25,506 nucleotides of DNA from Deltaproteobacteria bacterium (GTDB taxonomy: Bacteria > Desulfobacterota > Desulfobacteria > Desulfobacterales > Desulfatirhabdiaceae). Both the position numbers and the translations under genes were made by a program. Shown one piece after another: positions 7,978 through 15,143 of the stretch; the stretch's first letter is position 1, and the number at the start of each line of letters is the position of its first letter. The stretch covers positions 1 to 25,506 of the forward strand of contig JAJYBO010000005.1 of the NCBI GenBank assembly GCA_021778975.1, in the 5' to 3' direction. The notes below the pieces were generated by a model, which saw only the letters and a list, made by a program, of their open reading frames with translations, was not told the DNA's origin and searched no databases.

Positions 7978-8718
7978 TTATTTTTTGACAGGCCGCAGCA
8001 GCGACGACGGTTTCCCCCATACCAACAACTCTATCCAGGCGAGGCCGACTTTCAACAGCTCGATATCGTCTTTTCGGATTTTTTCCCGCAGCGTGGATGC
8101 CATTTTATAGCGTTTCAAAAATGAGCTTCCAAAAACAAACTTCCGGAATTGATCCATATTGTAGGCCGCCATGAACGTCATTTTTCCCCGCTGACCATTG
8201 GGGCCTTCTCCTGCCCAGGGGTCGGACTGAAACAAATATTTGACCTCGGACCACCGCCGGGTCATCCGGTTGTATTCATCGGCGCCCTGGTCCTGTATCC
8301 AGGCGTCAACAGTCCACCGTTTGGATTCTCTGGCGCCCTGACAGAATTCCGGGGGCTTGAAAAAGTGTATCTTTCGCCGGACGCCGGACGCCGCGTGATA
8401 GACGACGCCCTGCTCCACCGGAAACATACGGCAGGCTTCCGGACGATCTTCATACACGGAACATCCTGACGGCGACAGAAACGGGCAGGGCTTATCCGGA
8501 AGCTCTGCCATGCTCAGCAGCACTTCCGGAAAATAGCAGGAATCTCGCAGCACCACATCCACATGCCGTTCCAAAAAAACATCTGAGGACATTTTTAAAC
8601 GATGTTTCAATCGAATGACATCGTAGGGATACAAAAAAAGGTTCAGATTGTGGCAGCACCTGTTAAAACAGGATACACTTGGGTTGCAGTCAAACGCAAA
8701 TACGGCGTCGTCCGCCAT
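7978..8718 (-). CDS. YkgJ-family cysteine cluster protein (CxxxCxxCC-like metal-binding)
   Basis: This 246-residue protein has the conserved cysteine pattern of the YkgJ/UPF0153 family, thought to bind zinc or an iron-sulfur centre. Cys11, Cys17, Cys21 and Cys22 lie in an N-terminal cluster (FDCNPSVSCFNRCC), followed by LFLYPYDVIRLK. Then come Cys61, Cys78 (KPCPFL), Cys86 (GCSVYEDRPEACRMFP), Cys96 and Cys126 (PPEFCQG). The GCxIYExRPxxCRxFP block is the family hallmark. The frame reaches an ATG at 8787, but the ATG at 8718 is preferred: GGAAGG lies about 4-5 bases upstream and the cysteine motif then starts near residue 10, as usual. The gene is enclosed by inverted repeats at 7871-7971 and 8821-8915. 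Function is unknown. Confidence 0.88.
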   Translation of the reverse strand: MADDAVFAFDCNPSVSCFNRCCHNLNLFLYPYDVIRLKHRLKMSSDVFLERHVDVVLRDSCYFPEVLLSMAELPDKPCPFLSPSGCSVYEDRPEACRMFPVEQGVVYHAASGVRRKIHFFKPPEFCQGARESKRWTVDAWIQDQGADEYNRMTRRWSEVKYLFQSDPWAGEGPNGQRGKMTFMAAYNMDQFRKFVFGSSFLKRYKMASTLREKIRKDDIELLKVGLAWIELLVWGKPSSLLRPVKK

Positions 8719-8820
8719 TGCCCCTTCCGTCAGTTTTCGAGAATCATCCGATTCAATACATTTCATGATAAACTGTTCATCAACCATTACGACAAGGCAT
8801 CAGCCTCACCGATGAAAATA

Positions 8821-8915
8821 AGTAGGGGCGATCCTTGCGATCGCCCTCTGGCAACATGAGATTCAGGGCAAACACAAAGTTCACCCCTGCGGTATAATAA
8901 TTCATGTGAGTTGCC
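8821..8915 (+). repeat. Hairpin-rich ~95-bp repeat, right copy (inverted relative to 7871-7971)
   Basis: It is near-identical to the reverse complement of 7871-7971: 93 of 95 positions agree once a 6-base duplication in the left copy is set aside. It contains the stem GGGCGATC-CTTGC-GATCGCCC. A second stem (GGGCAAAC with GTTCACCC) is weakened here by the two substitutions. The copy lies upstream of the YkgJ gene, about 100 bases from its start, and its right end coincides exactly with the left end of another repeat at 8916. This suggests the elements are discrete units. Confidence 0.9.
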
Positions 8916-8983
8916 TTATGGTACGCCGCAACAACGAAGGATGCAGCGCAACGCAGCACCCGGACTTTTTACGAAGCCGTCAA
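8916..8983 (+). repeat. Dispersed repeat, fuller copy (GGTACGCCGCAAC ... CTTTTTACGAAGCCGTC)
   Basis: This is a 68-base unit running from the edge of the hairpin repeat to just before the stop codon of the rubredoxin-fusion gene. Its right 50 bases are similar to 23713-23762. Shared blocks are GAAGGAT, GCGCAAYGCAGC and TTTTACGARGCCRTC, where Y and R mark the substitutions. From memory, repeats ending in a GACTTTTTACGA motif are abundant between genes in Desulfobacteraceae, but I could not check this. No coding content. Confidence 0.65.
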
Positions 8984-8986
8984 TCA

Positions 8987-9709
8987 TCAATCTCCTGGAA
9001 ACCGGATGAGCTTTCCTCCCAGAAAACCGGCCACAGTGGCGGCCCCCAGAATGAGCATATAAATGAGCATGTATATCCACCTGAATCCGGTGGTCGAAAA
9101 AATAATTTCCGGGTTGATTGCCCGCCAGATCACCAGAATTGCTCCCAGACCAAATACCGTGCAGCCGCAGACGATCTTGGTCATGAAAACGTTGGTCATG
9201 TTGCCGCCAAACCGGTGTTTCCAGTCGTTATATCCGGAAAAAACAACTTTGGGCATGGCCAGCACCACAATGACCAGATTGTAAAATGCAGCGATTTCAA
9301 GCCCTTTCGATCGAAATATGATCGAAAGGATTAAAAAGAGAAAGGCCACCGGCAATACCCCATTGGGAATATGGACGGCGATGGGATGCGCGTGATATTT
9401 GACCATCAGGCGGGTGGTGATTTCATAATACTTCTGAAAAGCGGCTTTGAACGGAGAAAGAGTGGATTCGAACTCCGGCGATGTTTCTGGGGTGGCAATA
9501 TTTTGCGGGGCCGCCGGCTCTGCTGTACCTGGTGTTGCGGATTGCGTATCTGCATCAGAAGGTGGTGTTGTTTCGGTGTCGGATGACGCCGGTGATTCTT
9601 CGATAAATTCTTTGAACATGCTGCGATCCGCGCCGCATACAGGGCATTTTTCTGGGGGTTCATCTCCGACGTGTACATAACCACACACTGAACACTTCCA
9701 TTTTTTCAT
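8987..9709 (-). CDS. Rubredoxin-like domain fused to a four-helix membrane domain (DUF2231-like)
   Basis: The 240-residue protein opens with a rubredoxin-type iron site: Cys6, Cys9, Cys22 and Cys25 in WKCSVCGYVHVGDEPPEKCP and CPVCGAD, a form also seen at rubrerythrin termini. A Ser/Thr/Pro/Ala-rich linker follows (about 38-80), then a membrane domain with four hydrophobic segments near 111-132, 139-157, 172-195 and 208-231. HAHPIAVHIPNG at 106-117 has the histidine-rich entrance typical of DUF2231 membrane proteins, suggesting haem or quinone contact. The rubredoxin part would face the cytoplasm. AAGGAG lies 8 bases before the ATG, and a TTGACA promoter at 9788-9816 fits. A role in membrane electron transfer or oxygen/peroxide protection is plausible but inferred. 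Confidence 0.85.
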   Translation of the reverse strand: MKKWKCSVCGYVHVGDEPPEKCPVCGADRSMFKEFIEESPASSDTETTPPSDADTQSATPGTAEPAAPQNIATPETSPEFESTLSPFKAAFQKYYEITTRLMVKYHAHPIAVHIPNGVLPVAFLFLILSIIFRSKGLEIAAFYNLVIVVLAMPKVVFSGYNDWKHRFGGNMTNVFMTKIVCGCTVFGLGAILVIWRAINPEIIFSTTGFRWIYMLIYMLILGAATVAGFLGGKLIRFPGD

Positions 9710-9787
9710 GGCGATCTCTCCTTTTCAGCAAGTTTGACCCGCGCGCCGGTACAGGTTAAGCGTGTGGGTATATCTCCGTATTGTCTT

Positions 9788-9816
9788 TATGTACAGTATG
9801 GTCGTTTTTCTGTCAA
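9788..9816 (-). promoter_or_regulatory. Sigma70-like promoter for the rubredoxin-fusion gene
   Basis: On the minus strand a perfect -35 TTGACA is followed after 17 bases by TACATA. The predicted start is near 9781, giving a leader of about 70 bases to the ATG at 9709. The -10 box is only a moderate match. Confidence 0.5.
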
Positions 9817-9877
9817 CTATCGCCCAACCGGGTGCTTTACCAGGGGGAATCTTCGATACGGAATACACCATCGTGAA

Positions 9878-9899
9878 GGGCACCCCACAGGGTGCGCCC
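9878..9899. other. GC-rich hairpin in the intergenic region
   Basis: GCACCC and GGGTGC form a perfect 6-base stem with loop CACA, extended by GG/CC around a bulged G. It lies between the rubredoxin-fusion promoter and the tRNA terminator, in otherwise featureless sequence (9717-9939). It has no T-run, so it is not a clear terminator; it may be a REP-like remnant. Confidence 0.45.
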
Positions 9900-9939
9900 C
9901 GGCTGCTGGAAGAGAGGAATCAAAAGGGGGGCATATATC

Positions 9940-9969
9940 AAAAAAGGGCTATGACTTTCATCATAACCC
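9940..9969 (-). terminator. Rho-independent terminator after tRNA-Val
   Basis: On the minus strand GGGTTATGA pairs with TCATAGCCC (9 pairs, one G-U) around loop TGAAAG and is followed by six T. It starts 13 bases past the encoded CCA of the tRNA, ideally placed to end the tRNA transcript. Confidence 0.9.
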
Positions 9970-9981
9970 CTTGATTTTTAA

Positions 9982-10056
9982 TGGTGGGCGGTATAGGGTT
10001 TGAACCTACGACTTCTACCGTGTGAAGGTAGCACTCTCCCGCTGAGTTAACCGCCC
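9982..10056 (-). tRNA. tRNA-Val (anticodon CAC)
   Basis: The full cloverleaf can be drawn. Acceptor GGGCGGT pairs with ACCGCCC; the D arm is ACTC/GAGT; the anticodon stem CTACC/GGTAG holds loop TTCACAC (anticodon CAC, reading GUG codons). The variable loop has 5 bases. The T arm GTAGG-TTCAAAC-CCTAT has one G-U pair. The discriminator is A and the CCA end is encoded (9984-9982). Length is 75 bases. It lies 78 bases after scpB, with its own likely promoter and a terminator downstream. Confidence 0.97.
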
Positions 10057-10076
10057 GGACAAATTATGTTGGCCTC

Positions 10077-10106
10077 TTCTTAGCGGTTTTAAGCCCTCAA
10101 AGTCAA
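10077..10106 (-). promoter_or_regulatory. Likely promoter of tRNA-Val
   Basis: Minus strand: TTGACT followed after 18 bases by TAAGAA, predicting a start about 14 bases upstream of the mature tRNA 5' end. The -35 is good and the -10 is weak. It lies in the 78-base gap between scpB and the tRNA. Confidence 0.45.
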
Positions 10107-10134
10107 GCATTTTTATCACGGCGTGGTGTTTTTT

Positions 10135-10701
10135 TCAGGTGGATGTGTTCCCATTTACCTCTGTTACGATGTTACCGGGTGCAGGAAGGTCTTTGATGTC
10201 TTTGAGACCGAAAACTTCCAGAAAAAACCGCGTGGTGCCATACAGCAGCGGCCTGCCGGGAAGTTCTTTTCTTCCCAGTATCCGAATGAGTTTTCGGTCG
10301 AGGAGCATCCGTATGACCCCGCCGGCGTCAACCCCGCGAAGGTGTTCGATGTCGCTTCGCATCACGGGCTGCTTGTATGCCACAATGGCCAGAGTCTCCA
10401 GCGCAGCCGTGCTGAGACGTTGCGGAGACGGTTTGAGAAGATTGCGGATCCAGACCGCACAATCCGGATGGGTGCGGAACTGATAGCCGCCGGCCACCTC
10501 CGCAATGTGAATGCCGCGTTCGGTGTGGTTGTATTCTTCCTTCAGTTTTTGTATGGTATCCCGTATGATATTGATATCGGCGAATGGCAGCGCCGCCTTG
10601 ATCCTGTCCAACGTCAGTGGCTCTTCAGAAACGAGCAGGAGGCTTTCCAGGATCATCTTTAACGACGGCGTAGTGTCCCTTGAGGAGGTTTCGCCTTTCA
10701 T
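10135..10701 (-). CDS. scpB: Segregation and condensation protein B (ScpB)
   Basis: This is the kleisin-associated subunit of the SMC-ScpAB condensin complex, which compacts and segregates the chromosome in the cytoplasm. The 188 residues contain two winged-helix domains. The second carries the family block LSTAALETLAIVAYKQP with downstream DIEHLRGVDAGGVIRMLLDR and ILGRKELPGRPLLYGTT, all strongly ScpB-like. Its start overlaps the scpA stop by 4 bases, the usual translational coupling of this pair. The N-terminus before SLKMILESLLLVSEEPLT is short, and the C-terminal tail after GLKDIKDLP is non-conserved. Length is normal for the family. Confidence 0.96.
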   Translation of the reverse strand: MKGETSSRDTTPSLKMILESLLLVSEEPLTLDRIKAALPFADINIIRDTIQKLKEEYNHTERGIHIAEVAGGYQFRTHPDCAVWIRNLLKPSPQRLSTAALETLAIVAYKQPVMRSDIEHLRGVDAGGVIRMLLDRKLIRILGRKELPGRPLLYGTTRFFLEVFGLKDIKDLPAPGNIVTEVNGNTST

Positions 10702-11423
10702 TTGATGAAATTACCGGAGGTTATCAGAAAAACCCGGATGATTCCCGTATCCACATGCTGAGTCACCCGAATCATGCAGCATTTCACCATTTCCAGAATG
10801 GCCAGAAAGGTCACGATCACCATGGATTTTTCAGATATCCCTTCAAGCATCTCGTGGAATGTCAATGTGCCATGTATTTGAATCAGAAGCCGAATTTCCG
10901 TCATGCGTTCCTGAACCGATAGTTTTTCAGGAACCACATCCAGAGATTCAAACGACAGATTTTCCAGGATATGCTGAAATGCCTGCATCAGGTCAAACAA
11001 ATCTACCTGAACCTCACGTTCCTGCAGTCCCTGTTGCAGCGATGCCGCATGAGATCGGGAGAAGACGTGTTCTCCCAATAAATCTCTGCCGTTCAGTTGC
11101 TGTGCGGACGATTTGATATGCAGATACTCGATGAGCGGTCGAGTGATCTCTTGAAGCGGGTCTTCATCCTCCGCCGCACCATATGTCGGCAGCAACATGC
11201 GGGACTTGATCTGAACAAGGGTTGCCGCCATCACCAGAAAATCGCCGGCAATATTCACATTCATGGATTTCATCCATTCGATATACGCCAGGTAGCGATC
11301 CGTAATCAGAGAGATGGGAATTTCGTAAATATCCACTTCGTTTTTCCGAATCAAATACACCAGAAGATCCATCGGACCTTCAAAAATATTTTCGAGCTGA
11401 ACTTTATATATATCCTCTGTCAT
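10698..11423 (-). CDS. scpA: Segregation and condensation protein A (ScpA)
   Basis: This is the kleisin subunit of the SMC-ScpAB complex, bridging the SMC heads and ScpB. The 241-residue protein begins with the family signature FEGPMDLLVYLIRKNEVDIY (about residues 14-33), followed by EIPISLITDRYLAYIEWM and FLVMAATLVQIKSRMLLP. These form the N-terminal SMC-binding helical domain. The C-terminal winged-helix part (about 170-241: SVQERMTEIRLLIQ, TFLAILEMVKCCMIRV) binds the SMC cap. It overlaps scpB by 4 bases. No strong ribosome-binding site is visible before the ATG at 11423. The upstream region overlaps the N-terminal open frame of the divergent lipoprotein gene, so its promoter must lie inside that 5' area. 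Confidence 0.95.
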   Translation of the reverse strand: MTEDIYKVQLENIFEGPMDLLVYLIRKNEVDIYEIPISLITDRYLAYIEWMKSMNVNIAGDFLVMAATLVQIKSRMLLPTYGAAEDEDPLQEITRPLIEYLHIKSSAQQLNGRDLLGEHVFSRSHAASLQQGLQEREVQVDLFDLMQAFQHILENLSFESLDVVPEKLSVQERMTEIRLLIQIHGTLTFHEMLEGISEKSMVIVTFLAILEMVKCCMIRVTQHVDTGIIRVFLITSGNFIK

Positions 11424-11478
11424 GAAATTCGTCGCCTGTCTTGAATGGTTCGGCGATTATTACGAAACCATCCGAAAA

Positions 11479-12294
11479 ATGTCAATGCGCCAGAAATATC
11501 CACCCCTTTTCCGTTCATTGTATGTTTCCCTGGTGATCGGGGGGATGATCGCTGTACTTTCGGGATGTGCGGGGTATGAATCGCATTCCGGCGGGTATCG
11601 CCCATACGCTCCCCAGCCCTCTGCCATAACCCCTTTACAGCATATGGGATATACCATTCAGGTTGGCGCCTTCTCTGTGGTGGAGCATGCGGCCCAACTG
11701 GCGGATATTTTGGCGTCGAGAGGACTGGATGCCACCTGGTTCAAATCGGAATCGGGACTGTTCAAAGTGCGCTTTGGAAACTTCCACACCCGAAACCTGG
11801 CGATGCGGGAAGCTGTACGCTTGAAAGCATCCGGGATCATCGAAGCATTCTATATCGTCGCTCCCAAAGAATATGCCGTCAACCGTCAGGCTGTTTTGGG
11901 GGGCGCCGGATATCTGCGAGACGAGATCGTTCAGACAACACGGCATTTCATTGGTACGCCGTATCTGTGGGGCGGCTGCTCTCCGGATACCGGATTCGAT
12001 TGCAGCGGCCTTGCCATGACGGCTTATCAGTTGAACGGATTACATCTGCCCCGGACCTCCAGAGAACAGTATGCCGCCGGCTATCCGATTGCATGGAATC
12101 ATCTGAAAAAAGGCGATCTGGTTTTCTTTTCAGGCAACCAGCATGGAACTGTAACCCATGTCGGCGTATATGCAGGTGATGGACGTTTCATTCATGCACC
12201 GGGAAAAGGCAAAAAAATCCGAATGGATTCTTTGTCCGCCCGATATTACAGGCAGCGGTATATCGGCGCGAGATCATACATATCGGGTTCATGA
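11479..12294 (+). CDS. SPOR-domain NlpC/P60 lipoprotein (cell-wall endopeptidase)
   Basis: This is a predicted periplasmic cysteine peptidase cutting peptide cross-links of peptidoglycan. With the ATG at 11479 it has 271 residues: a lipoprotein signal with lipobox LSGC (Cys30), a Pro-rich spacer, a SPOR domain at about 57-127 (GYTIQVGAFSVVEHAAQ ... IIEAFYIV), which usually binds denuded septal glycan, and a C-terminal NlpC/P60 domain. The catalytic triad would be Cys175 (FDCSGL), His227 (THVGVY) and His239 (FIHAPGKG). The frame extends to an ATG at 11422, which would overlap the scpA start and place 19 extra residues before the signal; the later start (11479 or 11485) gives a normal signal peptide. 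Neither has a clear ribosome-binding site. It is divergent from scpAB. Confidence 0.9.
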   Translation: MSMRQKYPPLFRSLYVSLVIGGMIAVLSGCAGYESHSGGYRPYAPQPSAITPLQHMGYTIQVGAFSVVEHAAQLADILASRGLDATWFKSESGLFKVRFGNFHTRNLAMREAVRLKASGIIEAFYIVAPKEYAVNRQAVLGGAGYLRDEIVQTTRHFIGTPYLWGGCSPDTGFDCSGLAMTAYQLNGLHLPRTSREQYAAGYPIAWNHLKKGDLVFFSGNQHGTVTHVGVYAGDGRFIHAPGKGKKIRMDSLSARYYRQRYIGARSYISGS

Positions 12295-12308
12295 CGCCCT
12301 TTTCTGTG

Positions 12309-12336
12309 TTGACATCTTTCTTTTCATTACCATACT
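12309..12336 (+). promoter_or_regulatory. Sigma70-like promoter upstream of mrp
   Basis: TTGACA followed after 16 bases by CATACT, 15 bases past the stop of the lipoprotein gene. It would give a leader of about 150 bases before the mrp start at 12497. The rest of the leader has no obvious riboswitch fold; one short inverted pair (GGTC/GACC) is visible. Confidence 0.5.
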
Positions 12337-12496
12337 TCCGATTTGGAAACCAAAGAAGCAGGGAACAGGGGGCGGTCAATTTTCATGGTTGCGACCGGCT
12401 GAAACCACCCTGTCCGCTTATGAACTGTATCCGCAGTGATTCGGATTGCACATATCACATCATACGTTACGCTGTGTTAAAGGAGGCAGGAAAACA

Positions 12497-13342
12497 ATGG
12501 AATACATTTCAGGAGGCGGATGCCCGTCATCCGCAAAGAAAAAAGAGCAGCAGGTCGATCAGGATACATCCGTCACAGATGCACTGGGCAAAATCAAGCA
12601 CAAGTTCATTGTCATGAGCGGCAAGGGCGGGGTCGGGAAATCCAGCACATCGGTCAATTTGGCCGTAGCGCTGGCGGAAGAGGGGTTTCAGGTGGGGTTG
12701 ATGGATGTTGATCTGCACGGCCCGGACATCCCCCGGATGCTCGGCATGAAGGGGATGCTCGGTGTGACGGAGCAGCAGAAACTAAGCCCCATGAAATATT
12801 CGGACAATCTGAAAGTGGTGTCCATCGAATCTCTGATGTCCGGAAAAGATGACGCCATTATATGGAGAGGTCCGGTCAAATATTCGGCCATCAAGCAATT
12901 TATTGGCGATGTGGACTGGGGCGAACTGGATTATCTCATCATTGATTCGCCGCCGGGGACGGGGGATGAGCCGTTGACCATCGCTCAGACCATTTCCGAC
13001 GCCAGGGCCATTATTGTGACAACTCCGCAAGAAGTGTCTCTGGCGGATGTCCGCAAATCCATCAGTTTCTGCAAGACGGTCAATATGAGTATTTTTGGCC
13101 TGATCGAAAACATGAGTGGATATTCATGTCCCCACTGTGGAGAGCAGATTGATCTGTTTGGCTCCGGCGGGGGCGAAAAAACAGCGGCGGCCGCCGGTAT
13201 TTTATTTCTTGGCAAGATTCCGTTCGATCAAAAAGTCGTGGTATGCGGAGACACCGGATGCGCCTATCACCAGACCTACAAGGATTCTCCAGTATCCAAA
13301 GCATTTTCCCAAATCGCCCGCAAAATGGCGGAATTGAATTAA
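12497..13342 (+). CDS. mrp: Mrp/NBP35-family Fe-S cluster carrier ATPase (ApbC-like)
   Basis: This is a cytoplasmic P-loop ATPase that carries and transfers 4Fe-4S clusters to target proteins. The 281 residues show the deviant Walker A GKGGVGKSS at 42-50, DVDLHGPDIPRMLG at 70-83, IIWRGP at 121-126, DSPPGTGDEPL at 150-160, and the cluster-bridging CxxC, Cys211 and Cys214, within YSCPHCGEQIDLFGSGGG. A further cysteine (GGGCPSS, residue 9) lies near the N-terminus. It lacks the DUF59 domain found in many Mrp proteins. The frame continues upstream to 12446, but the ATG at 12497 follows a strong AAAGGAGG about 9-10 bases away. It lies in the same direction as a flavoprotein and a two-cluster iron-sulfur protein that may need such a carrier. 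Confidence 0.94.
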   Translation: MEYISGGGCPSSAKKKEQQVDQDTSVTDALGKIKHKFIVMSGKGGVGKSSTSVNLAVALAEEGFQVGLMDVDLHGPDIPRMLGMKGMLGVTEQQKLSPMKYSDNLKVVSIESLMSGKDDAIIWRGPVKYSAIKQFIGDVDWGELDYLIIDSPPGTGDEPLTIAQTISDARAIIVTTPQEVSLADVRKSISFCKTVNMSIFGLIENMSGYSCPHCGEQIDLFGSGGGEKTAAAAGILFLGKIPFDQKVVVCGDTGCAYHQTYKDSPVSKAFSQIARKMAELN

Positions 13343-13400
13343 ATCACCTCGCTGTGTGTTGAAACATCCTCTGGCGTCTGGCTTTCATAAGGGAGCAGTG

Positions 13401-13472
13401 ATGCCGGAGGAGACACCTATGATCTGTTTTCCTGATGTTTCCGATCCGTATTTTCGTGAGAAAACCCTATGA
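13401..13472 (+). CDS. Possible 23-residue leader ORF coupled to the COG2509 gene
   Basis: The ATG at 13401 has GGGAG 5 bases upstream, and an internal ATG at 13419 has GGAGGAG 6 bases upstream. Both run in the same frame to a TGA at 13470-13472 that overlaps the next gene's ATG (ATGA, 4 bases). The peptide would be 23 or 17 residues ending in DPYFREKTL and resembles nothing I know. The downstream gene has only a weak ribosome-binding site of its own, so translation of this small frame could feed ribosomes to it. It could also be chance. Confidence 0.35.
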   Translation: MPEETPMICFPDVSDPYFREKTL

Positions 13473-15043
13473 ATGCCCATATTTCGCTTTATGTGGATCC
13501 CGATGATATCGGCGATCCGGAGGCCATCCGCGGCCTGATTCGGCGACAGCTTCACCTTGCCGATGATGCGACCACAGACTATGTTATTCTGAAAAGATCC
13601 ATTGACGCCCGAAAAAAGCGGCCTCGTTTTTTACTCGATATAGAGATGGTCTCCGGAGAAACGCTGCAGAAAAGAACGCTGGAGGCCGTGAAGTTCAGGC
13701 CTATATCCACAGATTTTCGGGTGGTGATCGTCGGCGCCGGGCCTGCGGGATATTTTGCGGCGCTGGAACTGCTGGCGTATGGAATTCGCCCGATCATTCT
13801 GGAGAGAGGAAAAGATGTCGTTTCGCGGCGCAAAGACATCCGGAGCCTTCATGTGGAGGGCATTGTTCATCCCCATTCCAATTACTGTTTTGGAGAAGGC
13901 GGCGCCGGCGCATATTCGGACGGCAAGCTCTATACCCGTTCTCATAAACGGGGAGATGTTCACCGGATACTTTCTTTGCTGACCGCTTTGGGCGCTCCGG
14001 AAGACATCCGTGTGGACGCCCATCCCCATATCGGTTCCAACCGGCTTCCCCGCGTTGTCCGAGCGATAAGAGAAGTCATCGAAACGCAGGGGGGCGAGAT
14101 TCATTTTGACGCATGGGTGACGGATATCCTGATGAATGGCGACAATGTCCGGGGGGTTCAGGTGAATCACGAGGAGACGGTCGCCGCGGATGCGCTGATT
14201 CTGGCGACCGGTCATTCGGCCCGTGATATCTTTGAACTGCTGGTTCGAAAAGATATCCGGATCGAGCCTAAACCGCTGGCGATAGGGGTTCGGGTGGAGC
14301 ATCCGCAGTCGTTGATTGACCACATTCAGTATCATCACAGCCCGCGGCATCCGGCGCTGCCCGCCGCGAGCTATCGTCTGGCGGAGCAGGTCGAAAACCG
14401 GGGGGTGTTTTCGTTTTGTATGTGTCCGGGCGGGTTCATCGTGCCCGCATCCACCGCGGCGGAAGAACTGGTCATCAATGGCATGAGTCTTTCGGCCAGG
14501 GATGCTCCTTATGCCAATTCCGGCGTTGTGGTGGAAGTGCGGCTGGAAGACATGCCGCTGAATCATCTGTCTGAGGCGCAGTGGCCACTTGCGGCCGTTG
14601 ATTTTCAGAAACAGATCGAGCAGGAGGCATTCCGGATCGGTGGCGGTCATCTGAAGGCGCCAGCCCAGCGCATGACGGATTTTGTGGCCGGGAAGGCGTC
14701 GTCTGAGCTGCCGGAATCATCTTATCGGCCTGGAGTGGTTTCTGCAGAGGTGCACGCGTTGTTTCCCGATGACATCCGCAAAAGGTTGCAACAGGCATTT
14801 CGTCTGTTCGACCGCAAAATGAAAGGGTATTTTACGCAAGAAGCGCTGGTGCTGGGGGTGGAATCGCGCACCAGTTCTCCGGTGCGGATTCCCCGCGACA
14901 ATGCGACCCTCAGGCACCCTCAGGTGGAAAATCTTTACCCCTGCGGCGAAGGCGCCGGATATGCCGGCGGCATCGTATCCGCCGCCATAGACGGTCAGCG
15001 TGTGGCCTGGCGGATCGCCGAAACGCTGCGAATGGTGTCGTGA
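13469..15043 (+). CDS. NAD(P)/FAD-dependent dehydrogenase of COG2509 type
   Basis: This 524-residue flavoprotein of the uncharacterised COG2509 group has an N-terminal extension of about 80 residues (KRSIDARKKRPRF is typical of the family). A dinucleotide-binding motif VVIVGAGPAGYFAALEL follows near residues 85-101. GEGGAGAYSDGKLYTR near 146-161 is the most diagnostic block. Further on are ATGHSARDIFELL, GVRVEHPQ and a C-terminal FAD contact YPCGEGAGYAGGIVSAA near 496-512. Substrate and electron partner are unknown. The start overlaps the stop of a small upstream ORF with a strong ribosome-binding site. The next gene, a DUF362 ferredoxin-type protein, follows after 100 bases and may be its redox partner; that is inference. 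Confidence 0.9.
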   Translation: MNAHISLYVDPDDIGDPEAIRGLIRRQLHLADDATTDYVILKRSIDARKKRPRFLLDIEMVSGETLQKRTLEAVKFRPISTDFRVVIVGAGPAGYFAALELLAYGIRPIILERGKDVVSRRKDIRSLHVEGIVHPHSNYCFGEGGAGAYSDGKLYTRSHKRGDVHRILSLLTALGAPEDIRVDAHPHIGSNRLPRVVRAIREVIETQGGEIHFDAWVTDILMNGDNVRGVQVNHEETVAADALILATGHSARDIFELLVRKDIRIEPKPLAIGVRVEHPQSLIDHIQYHHSPRHPALPAASYRLAEQVENRGVFSFCMCPGGFIVPASTAAEELVINGMSLSARDAPYANSGVVVEVRLEDMPLNHLSEAQWPLAAVDFQKQIEQEAFRIGGGHLKAPAQRMTDFVAGKASSELPESSYRPGVVSAEVHALFPDDIRKRLQQAFRLFDRKMKGYFTQEALVLGVESRTSSPVRIPRDNATLRHPQVENLYPCGEGAGYAGGIVSAAIDGQRVAWRIAETLRMVS

Positions 15044-15143
15044 TTGGATGTTGAACATTGACGGCGATTTTGGTAGCTATGTCCATTCACTTGCAAATAA
15101 ACGGCGGCATGAAGCCGACACACGAAAACAGGAGAGGCCTGAT

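Noticed and set aside
7871..8983. CRISPR array
   Set aside because: Only two inverted copies far apart and no regular direct repeats with spacers; no cas genes in the window.
7861..8990. Insertion sequence or transposon around the YkgJ gene
   Set aside because: No transposase gene, no target-site duplication beyond the repeats, and the repeats have internal hairpins unlike insertion-sequence ends.
13631..14650. 339-codon minus-strand open frame
   Set aside because: Antisense shadow of the COG2509 flavoprotein gene; composition is His/Arg-rich and non-protein-like.
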